Shown in pieces: positions 1 through 8,385 of a stretch of 64,000 nucleotides of DNA. The translations under genes and the position numbers were made by a program. The notes beneath the pieces were generated by a model. The model ran no database searches. It saw only the letters and a list, made by a program, of their open reading frames with translations, and was not told where the DNA came from. Numbering within the stretch: position 1 is the first letter of the stretch; each line of letters begins with the position of its first letter. The stretch spans positions 992,001 to 1,056,000 of the forward strand of contig NZ_CP133656.1 of NCBI RefSeq assembly GCF_036885195.1. Direction: 5' to 3'. This DNA comes from Pectobacterium cacticida (GTDB lineage Bacteria > Pseudomonadota > Gammaproteobacteria > Enterobacterales > Enterobacteriaceae).

Positions 1-292
1 GCAGTTCAGCATCATTGATACCATAGTTGCCAAACAAAACATAAGTATCATCCAAATACGTTTCAACCTGCTTTGAAAGCTCGCTCTCGTTGGGGTATTT
101 TATTTTAAAAGTAAGAACAAATGTAGCGATATACTCAATAAGTTCGTTTAATTGGAGATTGATCGCAGATGTCGGATCATTGACCCAACCATGGCTGCTA
201 TCACCTAACGTCGCTATGCTTTCGTCACACAGATTTTCACATAAGAACCTGAGTTGGGCAATATCATAATGTTTTGGTGTGTATTCATCCAT
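1..292 (-). CDS. tomB: TomB, Hha antidote / biofilm modulator (partial, C-terminus off window)
   Basis: The reverse complement from ATG at 292 reads MDEYTPKHYDIAQLRFLC and continues through a conserved NDPTSAINLQLNELIE stretch. This is the start of TomB (YbaJ), the small cytoplasmic protein that attenuates Hha toxicity and is encoded next to hha. About 97 residues are visible; the family is near 125 residues, so the last part and hha should lie just left of the window. Position next to acrB matches the E. coli order hha-tomB-acrB. The identification rests on remembered family sequence and is strong; nothing looks damaged. Confidence 0.92.
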   Translation of the reverse strand, partial: MDEYTPKHYDIAQLRFLCENLCDESIATLGDSSHGWVNDPTSAINLQLNELIEYIATFVLTFKIKYPNESELSKQVETYLDDTYVLFGNYGINDAEL

Positions 293-929
293 ATCAATCC
301 CTCCGTTAAGCCGTTATTTAGTGTTACTGCGGTTAACATCTATAAACAGGTAGACTGATGAAAAGACATTATACCCGTTATACTTCGAGATATGTATGTG
401 TTGGCTCCTGTCCTTGCCCCTATGTTATCGATAACAACGCCGGGGAAGATTACTGCTGTTATGGACTACAACGTGAATTTATTAAGGGGAGATCATATTC
501 TATTTCGATGCTATTACAGGCAATATGTTGAACCATTGAGGTTTATTCAAAAAGAACGAAACAACTCGGACTTTCACCATCTATACTCTACTATCTCGCA
601 AAACAGGGCTGGGGTAAATACCTCTTTACCACGACTTGGCCTTAAGTATAGCTATGTGATGTCGGTTACGGCAGTATGATGATATATAACTATAGCAAAA
701 GCATTCATAACGTTCACGGGCAATAGATAAAGTTTTCACCGCTATTTGTTTTGATTAACCGCCAGATTTATGTCGTATCAAGGCGCATTGAATAAACGTG
801 ATGGCGATTAATTTAATACTCTAATCTGAATGAGTGGGTAGGGACCGTAAAAGTATCGTCTCGTGTTTCGGCAGCCAGGCGGATGATGTGGATTATCTTA
901 TTGTTTCGGCAGTTTTTTATTTGAGTAAA
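293..929. other. AT-rich intergenic region between tomB and rpmJ2
   Basis: About 640 bases without a convincing gene. It is visibly more AT-rich than its surroundings. It should carry the tomB-hha promoter on the right side of tomB. Overlapping plus-strand ORFs at 358-531 and 392-679 are open, but neither resembles a family I know. I see no tRNA-like fold. A ten-base string GTTTCGGCAG occurs twice around 874 and 903, without further structure. Confidence 0.6.
358..531 (+). CDS. possible 57-residue cysteine-rich small protein, unrecognised
   Basis: ATG at 358 opens a 57-codon frame ending TGA at 529-531. A weak AGG lies seven bases before the ATG. The product has six cysteines in 57 residues, grouped as SCPCPY, DYCCYG and a terminal C, with many tyrosines and basic residues. 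I do not recognise it, and the E. coli tomB-acrB interval has no equivalent that I know. It could be chance coding in AT-rich DNA, or a decayed remnant. The clustered cysteines are the only reason to list it. Confidence 0.2.
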   Translation: MKRHYTRYTSRYVCVGSCPCPYVIDNNAGEDYCCYGLQREFIKGRSYSISMLLQAIC

Positions 930-970
930 TCCGTACAGCTGCGCGGGTATCATGACACAGGCTGTACGGA
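930..970 (-). terminator. inverted repeat after rpmJ2, possible terminator
   Basis: TCCGTACAGC at 930-939 pairs perfectly with GCTGTACGGA at 961-970 around a 21-base loop. It lies 17 bases downstream of the rpmJ2 stop. Reading leftward the stem is followed by ATTTAC rather than a clean T-run, so termination would be weak. Confidence 0.4.
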
Positions 971-986
971 GTGAGTTAAAGAAAGA

Positions 987-1130
987 TTAACCTTTTTTCT
1001 TTTTTCCGCCTTGTACCGCCTTAAAGCGCGGGTTTGATTTGCATATTACGTAAACGCGCCCGCGACGGCGGACTACAATACAATCTTTATGACGATTTTT
1101 TGCTGCACGCAGTGAGCTGAGTACCTGCAC
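987..1130 (-). CDS. rpmJ2: Ribosomal protein L36 type B (YkgO), zinc-independent paralogue
   Basis: A GTG start at 1130 with GGAGGAAC a few bases upstream encodes 47 residues that read VQVLSSLRAAKNRHKDC (V1 read as fMet) and end in VQGGKKKKG. The core VICKSNPRFKAVQG is diagnostic of L36. It lacks the full zinc-ribbon cysteine set of the standard L36, as expected of the C-minus paralogue YkgO. Such paralogues replace zinc-binding L36 when zinc is scarce and release zinc for other proteins. It sits 16 bases behind rpmE2 and should be co-transcribed with it. The GTG start makes it easy to miss in automatic calls. Confidence 0.9.
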   Translation of the reverse strand: MQVLSSLRAAKNRHKDCIVVRRRGRVYVICKSNPRFKAVQGGKKKKG

Positions 1131-1146
1131 TTATCGTTCCTCCTGA

Positions 1147-1395
1147 TTACTTGAAAAAGTTTCCAAAGCGTTGCTGGAAGCGGGCCGTACTGCCTTCTTT
1201 GGAATATTCTTTTTGCTTGCCGGTATAATAGGGATGCGAGGCTGAAGACACATCAATCGTGACGTAGGGGTATCTCTGCCCTTCAAGCTCAATTTCTCGC
1301 TCGGTTCTAATTGTTGAGCCTATCCTGTAATAGACATCGGCACTGGTATCATGAAATACCACGGTGCGATAGTCGGGATGAATGCCTGCTTTCAT
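1147..1395 (-). CDS. rpmE2: Ribosomal protein L31 type B (YkgM), zinc-independent paralogue
   Basis: The 82-residue product from ATG at 1395 starts MKAGIHPDYRTVVFHD and contains YPYVTIDVSSASHPYYTGK, both typical of L31 type B. It lacks the CxxC zinc ribbon of the standard L31. A longer in-frame start exists upstream, but its 21 extra residues are not family-like and would run through the Zur-like box, so I use 1395. The paralogue substitutes for zinc-loaded L31 in 50S subunits during zinc limitation. It heads a two-gene unit with rpmJ2. In E. coli the pair is located elsewhere on the chromosome. Confidence 0.93.
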   Translation of the reverse strand: MKAGIHPDYRTVVFHDTSADVYYRIGSTIRTEREIELEGQRYPYVTIDVSSASHPYYTGKQKEYSKEGSTARFQQRFGNFFK

Positions 1396-1412
1396 AATTA
1401 CCTCAAATGTAA

Positions 1413-1427
1413 TGTTATAACATAATA
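1413..1427. promoter_or_regulatory. Zur-like operator of rpmE2-rpmJ2
   Basis: TGTTATAACATAATA at 1413-1427 matches the enterobacterial Zur core TGTTATAATATAACA at 13 of 15 positions (from memory). It lies 18 bases upstream of the rpmE2 start. Zur with zinc would repress here and release both paralogues on zinc depletion, the usual regulation of this pair. The position is seen directly; the regulator is inferred. Confidence 0.65.
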
Positions 1428-1584
1428 ATATAGTGCACTCATTTAGTTTGAGGATCAACTGTTATTAAAGCGTTTAACTATTGGCGCTGTCCGCGCGACA
1501 GTACCCGCAACGCTACAAGGGGAAACGCAATATTGCACGGAGTGAGTTCTGGCACTGTGGCTCTTAAGCCAATCGGAGGCGTAA

Positions 1585-1607
1585 AAAAGGCCGCTAGGCG
1601 GCCTTTT
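1585..1607 (-). terminator. acrAB intrinsic terminator
   Basis: AAAAGGCCGC at 1585-1594 and GCGGCCTTTT at 1598-1607 form a perfect 10-bp stem with a TAG loop. Read leftward it ends in a run of T. It follows the acrB stop by about 25 bases. Confidence 0.85.
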
Positions 1608-1632
1608 ACAAAAAGTGTTGATAGTTTCGTTA

Positions 1633-4600
1633 CTAGTGGGCTGTCGTACCGTCTACCTTCTTACCAAAACGACGGCGGACGACAACAAAGAACACGGGAA
1701 CGAAGAATATGGCTAGCACGGTAGCGGTAATCATTCCGCCCATTACCCCGGTACCAACGGCGTTCTGAGCGCCGGAACCAGCACCGCTACTGATGACCAA
1801 CGGCATGACGCCAAGTATGAAAGCCAGTGACGTCATCAGGATTGGGCGAAGACGCATACGAACAGCATCGAGCGTTGCTTCTATCAGCCCTTTACCTTCT
1901 TTTTCCATCAGATCTTTAGCAAATTCGACAATCAATATGGCGTTTTTCGCGGATAGCCCTATGGTTGTCAACAGGCCCACTTTAAAGTAAACGTCGTTTT
2001 CAAGACCTGTCATATTTGCTGCAATCAGCGCACCAATAATCCCCAATGGAACCACCAGCATGACGGAGAAGGGGATTGACCAGCTTTCATAAAGCGCTGC
2101 CAGACACAGGAACACAACAATCAACGAAATAGCATAGATCGCGGGAGCCTGGTTCCCTGATAATCGCTCCTGATAGGACATCCCCGTCCATTCGTAGCCA
2201 ATACCTTGCGGTAATTGGGCAACGAAACTTTCCATCATTGCCATCGCTTCACCGGTACTCTTACCTGGCGCCGCTTCGCCCTGTATCTGCATAGAGGGTT
2301 GACCGTTATAACGCTCTAAGCGTGGTGAACCGTATTCCCAGTGGCTAGTTGTGAATGCAGAGAACGGTACCATTTGTCCGTTATTACCACGGATGTACCA
2401 GTTTTTAATGTCATCCGGCAGCATACGGAAAGGTGCATCGGCCTGAACATAAACTTTCTTCACGCGACCGCGATCGATAAAGTCATTCACATAGGAACCA
2501 CCCAGTGTCGTTGCCAACGTTGAACTGATATCTGACAGTGATACACCAAGCGCCTGCGCTTTTTCCTGGTCAATATCAAGACGGAACTGAGGTGTGTCTT
2601 CCATCCCATTAGGACGAACCTGCACTAGAGTATCAGGGTGTTGCGCCGCCATACCCAGCAACTGGTTACGCGCTTCTGTCAGTTTTTCATGCCCCAGGTT
2701 AGCCTGGTCAATCAATTGGAAATCGAAGCCCGTCGCAGTGCCCAGTTCGACTATTGCCGGAATGTTAGCCGCTATGACAATCGCTTCTTTATACTGGCTG
2801 AAGACGGCATTCGCTCTGCCCGCAATTGCTTGGACTTTGTTTTCTGCCCCGCTGCGTTGACTCCAGTCCTTTAGACTGGCGAAAGCCAGACCGGTATTCT
2901 GCCCACGACCAGAGAACCCAAAGCCTGAGACAGTAAACACTGAATTGACATTATTTTTCTCATTTTCGAGATAATAATTTGCCACTCTATCCATAATTTT
3001 CTGCGTATTTTCCTGTGTTGCACCGGAGGGTAACTGAACGATGTTCAGGAGAACCCCCTGGTCTTCGTCCGGCAGGAAAGAGGTGGGTAAACGCAGGAAT
3101 AGTAGCGCCAAGCCGACTACTATTAATAGATAGATAACCAGATAACGTCCTGTGCTGCGAAGGATATTCGCCACGCTATCCGTATAGTGGTGCGTGCTTT
3201 TCTCAAAAATTCTATTAAACCAGCCAAAGAAGCCCGTTTTCTCACCATGATCGCCCTTGGCGATAGGTTTAAGCAGTGTTGCACAGAGCGCTGGCGTCAA
3301 AATCAACGCGACCAGAACCGATAGCACCATTGCAGAAACAATCGTAATGGAGAACTGGCGATAGATAGCCCCGGTGGAGCCGCCGGTAAACGCCATTGGG
3401 ATAAACACGGCGGAAAGGACCAAAGCTATACCGACCAACGCCCCTTGGATCTGTTCCATGGAACGTTTAGTGGCTTCTTTAGGGGGCAGGCCTTCTTCCG
3501 CCATGACGCGTTCCACGTTTTCTACCACAACGATGGCATCATCCACTAAAAGTCCAATGGCGAGAACCATGGCGAACATCGTCAAGGTGTTAATGGAATA
3601 ACCAAACGCGGAAAGGATGGCAAACGTCCCCAGTAAAACGACGGGCACGGCAATTGTTGGAATCAGCGTCGCGCGGAAGTTTTGCAAGAACAGGTACATG
3701 ACCAGGAATACCAGTACGATAGCTTCCACCAGCGTCTTCACCACCTCGTTGATCGAGATTTTGACGAAAGGTGTTGTATCGTACGGGTATACGACTTTCA
3801 GGCCAGCAGGGAAGAACTCTTCCAGCTTGGTGAGCTCATTTTTTACTGCGGTTGCTGTATCTAGCGCGTTTGCGCCCGTTGCCAGCTTAATACCGATACC
3901 CGCAGCGGGTTTACCATTATAACGCGCTATAACGTCGTAGCTCTCAGCGCCCAGCTCGACGCGAGCAACGTCTTTAAGGCGAACCTGAGAACCATCCGGA
4001 TTAACTTTCAACAGAATGTTAGAAAATTCTTCCGGTGAATTCAGCCGGGTTTGCGCAATGATAGAGGCGTTTAATTGTTGACCGGGAACTGGAGGCGTCC
4101 CACCTAATTGTCCCGCAGCAATTTGGTTGTTTTGAACCCGAATGGCCGCGCTAACATCACCTGCGGTTAATTGATATTTGTTGAGCTTATTTGGATCCAA
4201 CCAGATACGCATGGCGTATTGCGAGCCGAACAATTGTGCATCACCTACGCCAGAGGTACGGCTGATGGGATCTTTAACGTTTGCCGCCACGTAGTCGGCG
4301 ATATCCTGCTGGGACATTTTACCGTCGTCACTGATAAAGGCGGCAACCATGAGGAAGCTACTGCTTGATTTCTGAACATTTACCCCTTGCTGTTGTACTT
4401 CCTGTGGCAGCAGCGGCATGGCCAGTTGTAACTTATTTTGCACCTGAACCTGCGCGATGTCCGGATCGGTGCCCGCATCAAAGGTTAACGTAATCTGAAC
4501 GGTGCCTGAGGAATCACTGCTAGATGACATATACATCAGGTTATCGATGCCGTTCATATTTTGCTCGATAACCTGCGTAACGGAATCTTGCAGCGTTGAG

Positions 4601-4761
4601 GCATCGGCACCCGGATAGTTTGCTGATATATCAATCGCTGGGGGCGCGATTGTCGGATACTGAGCAATAGGTAACTTAACAATTGCCAACAACCCTGCCA
4701 GCATCACCATGATGGCGAGCACCCAGGCAAAAATGGGTCGATCTATAAAAAACTTAGCCAT
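1633..4761 (-). CDS. acrB: AcrB, RND multidrug efflux transporter
   Basis: At 1042 residues it is close to the 1049 of E. coli AcrB. It begins MAKFFIDRPIFAWVLAIMVM, the first transmembrane helix of RND pumps, followed by the first large periplasmic loop. The TM4 proton-relay aspartates are visible in LLVDDAIVVVENVERV near residue 405. A second TM block follows a second loop, ending in FFVVVRRRFGKK. The trimer exports drugs, bile-like compounds and plant antimicrobials with AcrA and TolC using the proton gradient. It lies 28 bases behind acrA, in one operon, and is followed by a strong terminator. Confidence 0.97.
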   Translation of the reverse strand: MAKFFIDRPIFAWVLAIMVMLAGLLAIVKLPIAQYPTIAPPAIDISANYPGADASTLQDSVTQVIEQNMNGIDNLMYMSSSSDSSGTVQITLTFDAGTDPDIAQVQVQNKLQLAMPLLPQEVQQQGVNVQKSSSSFLMVAAFISDDGKMSQQDIADYVAANVKDPISRTSGVGDAQLFGSQYAMRIWLDPNKLNKYQLTAGDVSAAIRVQNNQIAAGQLGGTPPVPGQQLNASIIAQTRLNSPEEFSNILLKVNPDGSQVRLKDVARVELGAESYDVIARYNGKPAAGIGIKLATGANALDTATAVKNELTKLEEFFPAGLKVVYPYDTTPFVKISINEVVKTLVEAIVLVFLVMYLFLQNFRATLIPTIAVPVVLLGTFAILSAFGYSINTLTMFAMVLAIGLLVDDAIVVVENVERVMAEEGLPPKEATKRSMEQIQGALVGIALVLSAVFIPMAFTGGSTGAIYRQFSITIVSAMVLSVLVALILTPALCATLLKPIAKGDHGEKTGFFGWFNRIFEKSTHHYTDSVANILRSTGRYLVIYLLIVVGLALLFLRLPTSFLPDEDQGVLLNIVQLPSGATQENTQKIMDRVANYYLENEKNNVNSVFTVSGFGFSGRGQNTGLAFASLKDWSQRSGAENKVQAIAGRANAVFSQYKEAIVIAANIPAIVELGTATGFDFQLIDQANLGHEKLTEARNQLLGMAAQHPDTLVQVRPNGMEDTPQFRLDIDQEKAQALGVSLSDISSTLATTLGGSYVNDFIDRGRVKKVYVQADAPFRMLPDDIKNWYIRGNNGQMVPFSAFTTSHWEYGSPRLERYNGQPSMQIQGEAAPGKSTGEAMAMMESFVAQLPQGIGYEWTGMSYQERLSGNQAPAIYAISLIVVFLCLAALYESWSIPFSVMLVVPLGIIGALIAANMTGLENDVYFKVGLLTTIGLSAKNAILIVEFAKDLMEKEGKGLIEATLDAVRMRLRPILMTSLAFILGVMPLVISSGAGSGAQNAVGTGVMGGMITATVLAIFFVPVFFVVVRRRFGKKVDGTTAH

Positions 4762-4789
4762 GAATTGTACCGGCTCCTGTTAGGACGTC

Positions 4790-5983
4790 TTAAGACTTCG
4801 CGGGTTCTGCTGGCGCTTGCTGCGCCTGCTGATTCTCTTGAGCGATTTCTTTAGCGGTTACCTGCACACCCGGCCTGATTTTTTGCAGACCTGTGACGAT
4901 AACGCGATCGCCGGCTTTTAAGCCATCGACAACTAACCATTTGTTGCCTATTGCTTTACTCGTTGTCAGCGTACGAAGTTCTACTTTGTCGCCTTCCCCA
5001 ACCACCATCGCGGTAGCCTGACCACGCGGATCGCGCGTAACGCCTTGCTGCGGCACTAATAGGGCTGATGGATTAATACCGGAATCAACGCGCGCACGAA
5101 CAAACATACCGGGGAGAAGGTTATGCTGCGGATTAGGGAAAATGGCACGTAGTGTGATGGAGCCTGTGGTCTCATCTACCGTAACATCAGAAAACTCCAG
5201 CGTACCCGCCTCCGCGTACTCAGTCCCGTCTTCAAGCAGCAGACGGACATTCGCTTTCCCCTGACTTTGTTTTAGCGTGCCGTTTTCCAACGCTCTCTTT
5301 AGTTGCAAAAAATCATTACTGGACTGGGTGACATCAACATAGATTGGATCAAGCTGTTGCACTGTAGTTAATGCTGTGGCCTGTCCGGTTGACACTAATG
5401 CGCCTTCTGTCACGGTGGATTTCCCCACACGTCCCGAGATAGGCGAGTTAACTTTCGTGTAGGCCAGATTAATTTGCGCCGTGTCAACCGCGGCTTTAGC
5501 CGCCTGCACAGCAGCATCGGCCTGGCGAGAGGCCGCAACGGCCTGATCGTAATCCTGCTTACTCACGTAGTTGGTGCCTAGCAGCGGTTTATAACGATTA
5601 ACCGTTAGGCGGGCAATTTCTGCCTGCGCCTGCGCCTGCGCCAGTGAGCCTTTAGCGCTATTGTAGTTTGCCTGGTAGGTCGCAGGATCGATCTGATACA
5701 ACGATGCGCCTGCCTTAATGTCAGATCCTTCAACGAAGTTACGTTTGAGAATAATACCGCCAACCTGTGGGCGAACCTCAGCAATGCGATAAGCACTTGT
5801 TCGGCCCGGCAATTCGGTCGTGACATTCAGCGCTTCCGTTTTCAACGTAACAACGCCCACTTCAGGCATCTGCTGCTGTGCACTACTTTGCTGATTGCTA
5901 CCGTCATCACAGCCTGCAAGCATTAAGGTGCCAGAAAGCATCAGAACTGCCGCCAGAGGCGTTAGCCCTCTGTTTTTGTTCAT
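4790..5983 (-). CDS. acrA: AcrA, periplasmic membrane-fusion lipoprotein
   Basis: The 397-residue product has an N-terminal signal ending in a lipobox (LMLAGC, cysteine 25), so it should be a lipoprotein anchored on the periplasmic side. After it come the barrel-sandwich hybrid (GRTSAYRIAEVRPQVGG), an alpha-helical hairpin rich in A and Q near residues 100-170, the second lipoyl half (VNSPISGRVGKS) and a beta-barrel. It bridges AcrB and TolC. It is first in acrAB, divergent from acrR across the AcrR operator. The C-terminus is rich in Q and A, as in the E. coli protein. Confidence 0.97.
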   Translation of the reverse strand: MNKNRGLTPLAAVLMLSGTLMLAGCDDGSNQQSSAQQQMPEVGVVTLKTEALNVTTELPGRTSAYRIAEVRPQVGGIILKRNFVEGSDIKAGASLYQIDPATYQANYNSAKGSLAQAQAQAEIARLTVNRYKPLLGTNYVSKQDYDQAVAASRQADAAVQAAKAAVDTAQINLAYTKVNSPISGRVGKSTVTEGALVSTGQATALTTVQQLDPIYVDVTQSSNDFLQLKRALENGTLKQSQGKANVRLLLEDGTEYAEAGTLEFSDVTVDETTGSITLRAIFPNPQHNLLPGMFVRARVDSGINPSALLVPQQGVTRDPRGQATAMVVGEGDKVELRTLTTSKAIGNKWLVVDGLKAGDRVIVTGLQKIRPGVQVTAKEIAQENQQAQQAPAEPAKS

Positions 5984-6072
5984 AAATAAACCTCAAGTGT
6001 CCGATTTGAATTCGACCAATGGATCACAAGTCCCAAAACCCATTGCTGCTATAGCGTTATGTTCGTGCTATG

Positions 6073-6098
6073 TTACATACATACTTGAATGTATGTAA
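6073..6098. promoter_or_regulatory. AcrR operator in the acrA-acrR intergenic region
   Basis: TTACATACAT at 6073-6082 and ATGTATGTAA at 6089-6098 form a perfect palindrome with a 6-base spacer. It matches the known E. coli AcrR site TACATACAT-N6-ATGTATGTA. It overlaps the divergent promoter region, so AcrR should repress acrAB and its own gene here. Confidence 0.88.
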
Positions 6099-6125
6099 AT
6101 CTCACTTTCCTTCAAATACAGCGAT

Positions 6126-6166
6126 ATGGCACGAAAAACCAAACTATCATGGCGCGAAAAACCAAA
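6126..6166 (+). repeat. tandem duplication of the acrR translation start
   Basis: ATGGCACGAAAAACCAAA at 6126-6143 recurs as ATGGCGCGAAAAACCAAA at 6149-6166, with 17 of 18 bases identical and an offset of 23 bases. The first copy aligns with the start of E. coli acrR. Because 23 is not a multiple of three, translation from it gives a 24-residue peptide starting MARKTK that ends at a TAG inside acrR. Translation from the second copy gives AcrR. Confidence 0.8.
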
Positions 6167-6790
6167 AAACAGGCTCAGGAAACCCGTCAACAGATACTAG
6201 ACACTGCGTTAAAAGTGTTCTCTGAGCATGGCGTATCTGCGACGTCATTGTCTGATATTGCGGCTGCTGCCGGTGTGACCCGCGGTGCTATTTACTGGCA
6301 CTTTAAGAACAAAGCCGAAATTTTTGATGAAATCTGGGCATTGGCCGAGTCAAAAATCAGTGAGTTTGAAATAGAGTATCAGACAAAATTCCCTGATAAT
6401 CCACTCCGCGTGATGCGTGAATTATTGATTTATATGCTGCGTTTAACGGCCAGTGATACGCATTGGCGATCCATTATGGAGATCGCATTCCACAAATGCG
6501 AATTTGTCGGAGAAATGTTGCAATCTAATAATGCGCGCAAGGCACTTTATCTTTCTTGTTATATGGATATTGAAGAAAACCTGGTTCAATGCATTGGTAT
6601 GGGTATGCTGCCAACCGAACTCCATCCTCGTCGTGCGGCAATTGCGCTGCGGGCCTATTTCTCCGGCGTGATGGAGAATTGGCTATTTATGCCGGAAAGT
6701 TTTGACCTTGATGGCGAAGCCCCGGCGTTGGTGGATGCTTTTATCGATATGCTGCATTTTAGTTCGGCATTACGTGAGTCCGCGAAATAG
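6149..6790 (+). CDS. acrR: AcrR, TetR-family repressor of acrAB
   Basis: ATG at 6149 gives 213 residues starting MARKTKKQAQETRQQILD, aligned with the E. coli N-terminus. The TetR helix-turn-helix is clear (TSLSDIAAAAGVTRGAIYWHFKNK, residues about 30-55). The C-terminal ligand domain includes FHKCEFVGEM and MENWLFMPESFDL, both conserved. It binds the palindrome upstream and releases DNA when it binds drugs. The start region is duplicated and no good ribosome-binding site precedes either copy. A longer frame from 6089 would run through the operator and is not credible. Confidence 0.95.
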   Translation: MARKTKKQAQETRQQILDTALKVFSEHGVSATSLSDIAAAAGVTRGAIYWHFKNKAEIFDEIWALAESKISEFEIEYQTKFPDNPLRVMRELLIYMLRLTASDTHWRSIMEIAFHKCEFVGEMLQSNNARKALYLSCYMDIEENLVQCIGMGMLPTELHPRRAAIALRAYFSGVMENWLFMPESFDLDGEAPALVDAFIDMLHFSSALRESAK

Positions 6791-6816
6791 CCAGTTTCTC
6801 GACCGTGCGGGTGTTT

Positions 6817-7014
6817 TTAGCTTTTCCCTACAGTCTTTTGGCCTTGTGCAATAGATTGAGCACCGCTCGCTTTCTGTAAACATTTGTTCTCAACGTCGGT
6901 TCGTACAATCTCCAATGCGGCCAGAGCGATATGGGGATCGATCTGGTTTTCCTCCAGCAACATAATTAAATCAACCGCCAGCTTAACTTCGGGCGGGGCG
7001 TTTTCCAGTGACAT
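6817..7014 (-). CDS. ybaM: YbaM, small conserved protein (DUF2496)
   Basis: A 65-residue protein starting MSLENAPPEVKLAVDLIMLLEENQIDP. It matches the enterobacterial YbaM family by memory of its N-terminal half. It has no signal peptide or membrane segment and its function is unknown. It lies 28 bases downstream of priC and is probably co-transcribed with it, as in E. coli. It is convergent with acrR. In E. coli mscK separates acrR from ybaM; here only 26 bases do. Confidence 0.85.
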   Translation of the reverse strand: MSLENAPPEVKLAVDLIMLLEENQIDPHIALAALEIVRTDVENKCLQKASGAQSIAQGQKTVGKS

Positions 7015-7042
7015 ACTGTATCTCTCTTTATCATCCGCTGTG

Positions 7043-7579
7043 CTAGCGCCCTTGCTCCTGACGCTCGATCTGCCGCTCTAATCGCGATAATGACTGACGA
7101 CAGCGGGATAGCCGACCTTCCAGCGCCGCTAATTCCTTTTGTAAACGCTGTTGTTCATTAAAGTGCGTCTGCATGATAAGCAGGCTTTCTCTGTCCTGAA
7201 TCATAGCGAGTAGGCGGCGTTCATAATCCTGGTGTTCAGCCAGCTTATGATAAATGTCGCTTTGCTGCGGCACGCTGCCGGACTCTTGCGTGCGTAAGGA
7301 TTGTGTCGCTAATTCACGTTGTAATGCGGCTATCTGGCTAACCAGTTTCTCCGCCAGAAATGCGACACGATCGGTGCGCTGTTCCGTCGCTAGCGATTTC
7401 ATTGCCTGAAAATTTTGTTCAACCTCGGTGCGATAATCCCGGAGTCGAGTACCGTAACAACTAAAAAGCTGGCGATCAAAGCGCGATTGCGGTACGGAAT
7501 GATCCGCCAGCGGCTCAAGCGCTTTTGCTAGTGTTTTAATGTGCTGTTCAAGCTGTTGCAGCAATTGATACGTGTTCAC
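7043..7579 (-). CDS. priC: PriC, primosomal replication restart protein N''
   Basis: The 178-residue product starts MNTYQLLQQLEQHIKTLAKAL and is a mostly helical, glutamine- and arginine-rich cytoplasmic protein, the usual size and composition of PriC. The C-terminal half is strongly coiled-coil (QRLQKELAALEGRLSRCRQSL). It loads DnaB at stalled forks with SSB, as an alternative to PriA-PriB. It is divergent from ybaN and upstream of ybaM, the E. coli arrangement. Confidence 0.9.
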   Translation of the reverse strand: MNTYQLLQQLEQHIKTLAKALEPLADHSVPQSRFDRQLFSCYGTRLRDYRTEVEQNFQAMKSLATEQRTDRVAFLAEKLVSQIAALQRELATQSLRTQESGSVPQQSDIYHKLAEHQDYERRLLAMIQDRESLLIMQTHFNEQQRLQKELAALEGRLSRCRQSLSRLERQIERQEQGR

Positions 7580-7795
7580 TTTACTTCCTTTAAGCAGGCA
7601 GACTATTCAGCGAACCGCCTTTCATGGGGAGCTGACGCATGCTATATCGTATAGCGTGTCTACGTCACCAAATACAGCGGATGAGAATATCTTAATTAAT
7701 CTGTTGGGCAAGGTGATGGTAAAGTGCAATAGACATTACACTATAGTAGATCCAACGGATGGATAGCGAACCCAGCATTGAGCATAAAGGTGAAT

Positions 7796-8191
7796 ATGTA
7801 TCGCGTATTGCTAATAATATTGGGCTGGATTTCTGTTGTGCTGGCAACATTAGGGGTCGTGTTGCCCTTATTGCCGACCACACCGTTCTTATTACTCGCA
7901 GCCTGGTGCTTTGCTCGCTCATCTCCACGTTTTCATGACTGGTTACTGTATCGCTCCTGGTTTGGCAGCTATCTGCGTCATTGGCAGCAGCATCGAGCGT
8001 TGCCGCCGGGAGCGAAATGGAAGGCCGTCTCCTTGATTATGATAACATTTGCGCTTTCACTCTGGCTGGTTAAGTTGCTGTGGGTCAGGATACTTTTGCT
8101 GGTTATTATGGTGGTTCTACTCACCTTCATGCTTCGTTTGCCCGTCGTTGATCCAGAACAACATATGCAGGACGTGAATCCGAAAAGATAG
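7796..8191 (+). CDS. ybaN: YbaN, DUF454 inner-membrane protein
   Basis: From ATG at 7796 the protein has 131 residues and reads MYRVLLIILGWISVVLATLG, matching the E. coli N-terminus. AAAGGTGA sits just upstream; the alternative start at 7778 is TTG and adds six unconserved residues. LPLLPTTPFLLLAAWCFARSSPRFHDWLL is the DUF454 signature, between predicted helices at about 3-35 and two more at 75-115. Function is unknown. It precedes apt, as in E. coli. Confidence 0.9.
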   Translation: MYRVLLIILGWISVVLATLGVVLPLLPTTPFLLLAAWCFARSSPRFHDWLLYRSWFGSYLRHWQQHRALPPGAKWKAVSLIMITFALSLWLVKLLWVRILLLVIMVVLLTFMLRLPVVDPEQHMQDVNPKR

Positions 8192-8385
8192 CCTAACGAC
8201 GGCCTTTGTGATGAATAGCCAAAACGCCACCGCCGCGCGAGGATGGTTGCATTTATCCGTCACTTTGACTAGATTTGGGCGTTTTCATGTGCGAGTCGCC
8301 ATTACTCCGCGCCTTCCGCGATATGATGCAAGAAAGTATGCGATGAAGGGAAGCGTGGAGTGGTCAGCATGGTATGTTCAGCACG

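Noticed and set aside
392..679. 95-codon plus-strand ORF between tomB and rpmJ2
   Set aside because: No ribosome-binding site, no recognisable motif and AT-rich DNA; it overlaps another equally open frame, so chance is likelier.
930..1130. CRISPR-like or mobile-element end signals around the rpmJ2 hairpin
   Set aside because: There is a single inverted repeat with no direct-repeat periodicity; a weak terminator explains it.
7778..7795. Longer ybaN start (TTG at 7778)
   Set aside because: TTG without a ribosome-binding site, while ATG 7796 has one and aligns with the E. coli N-terminus.
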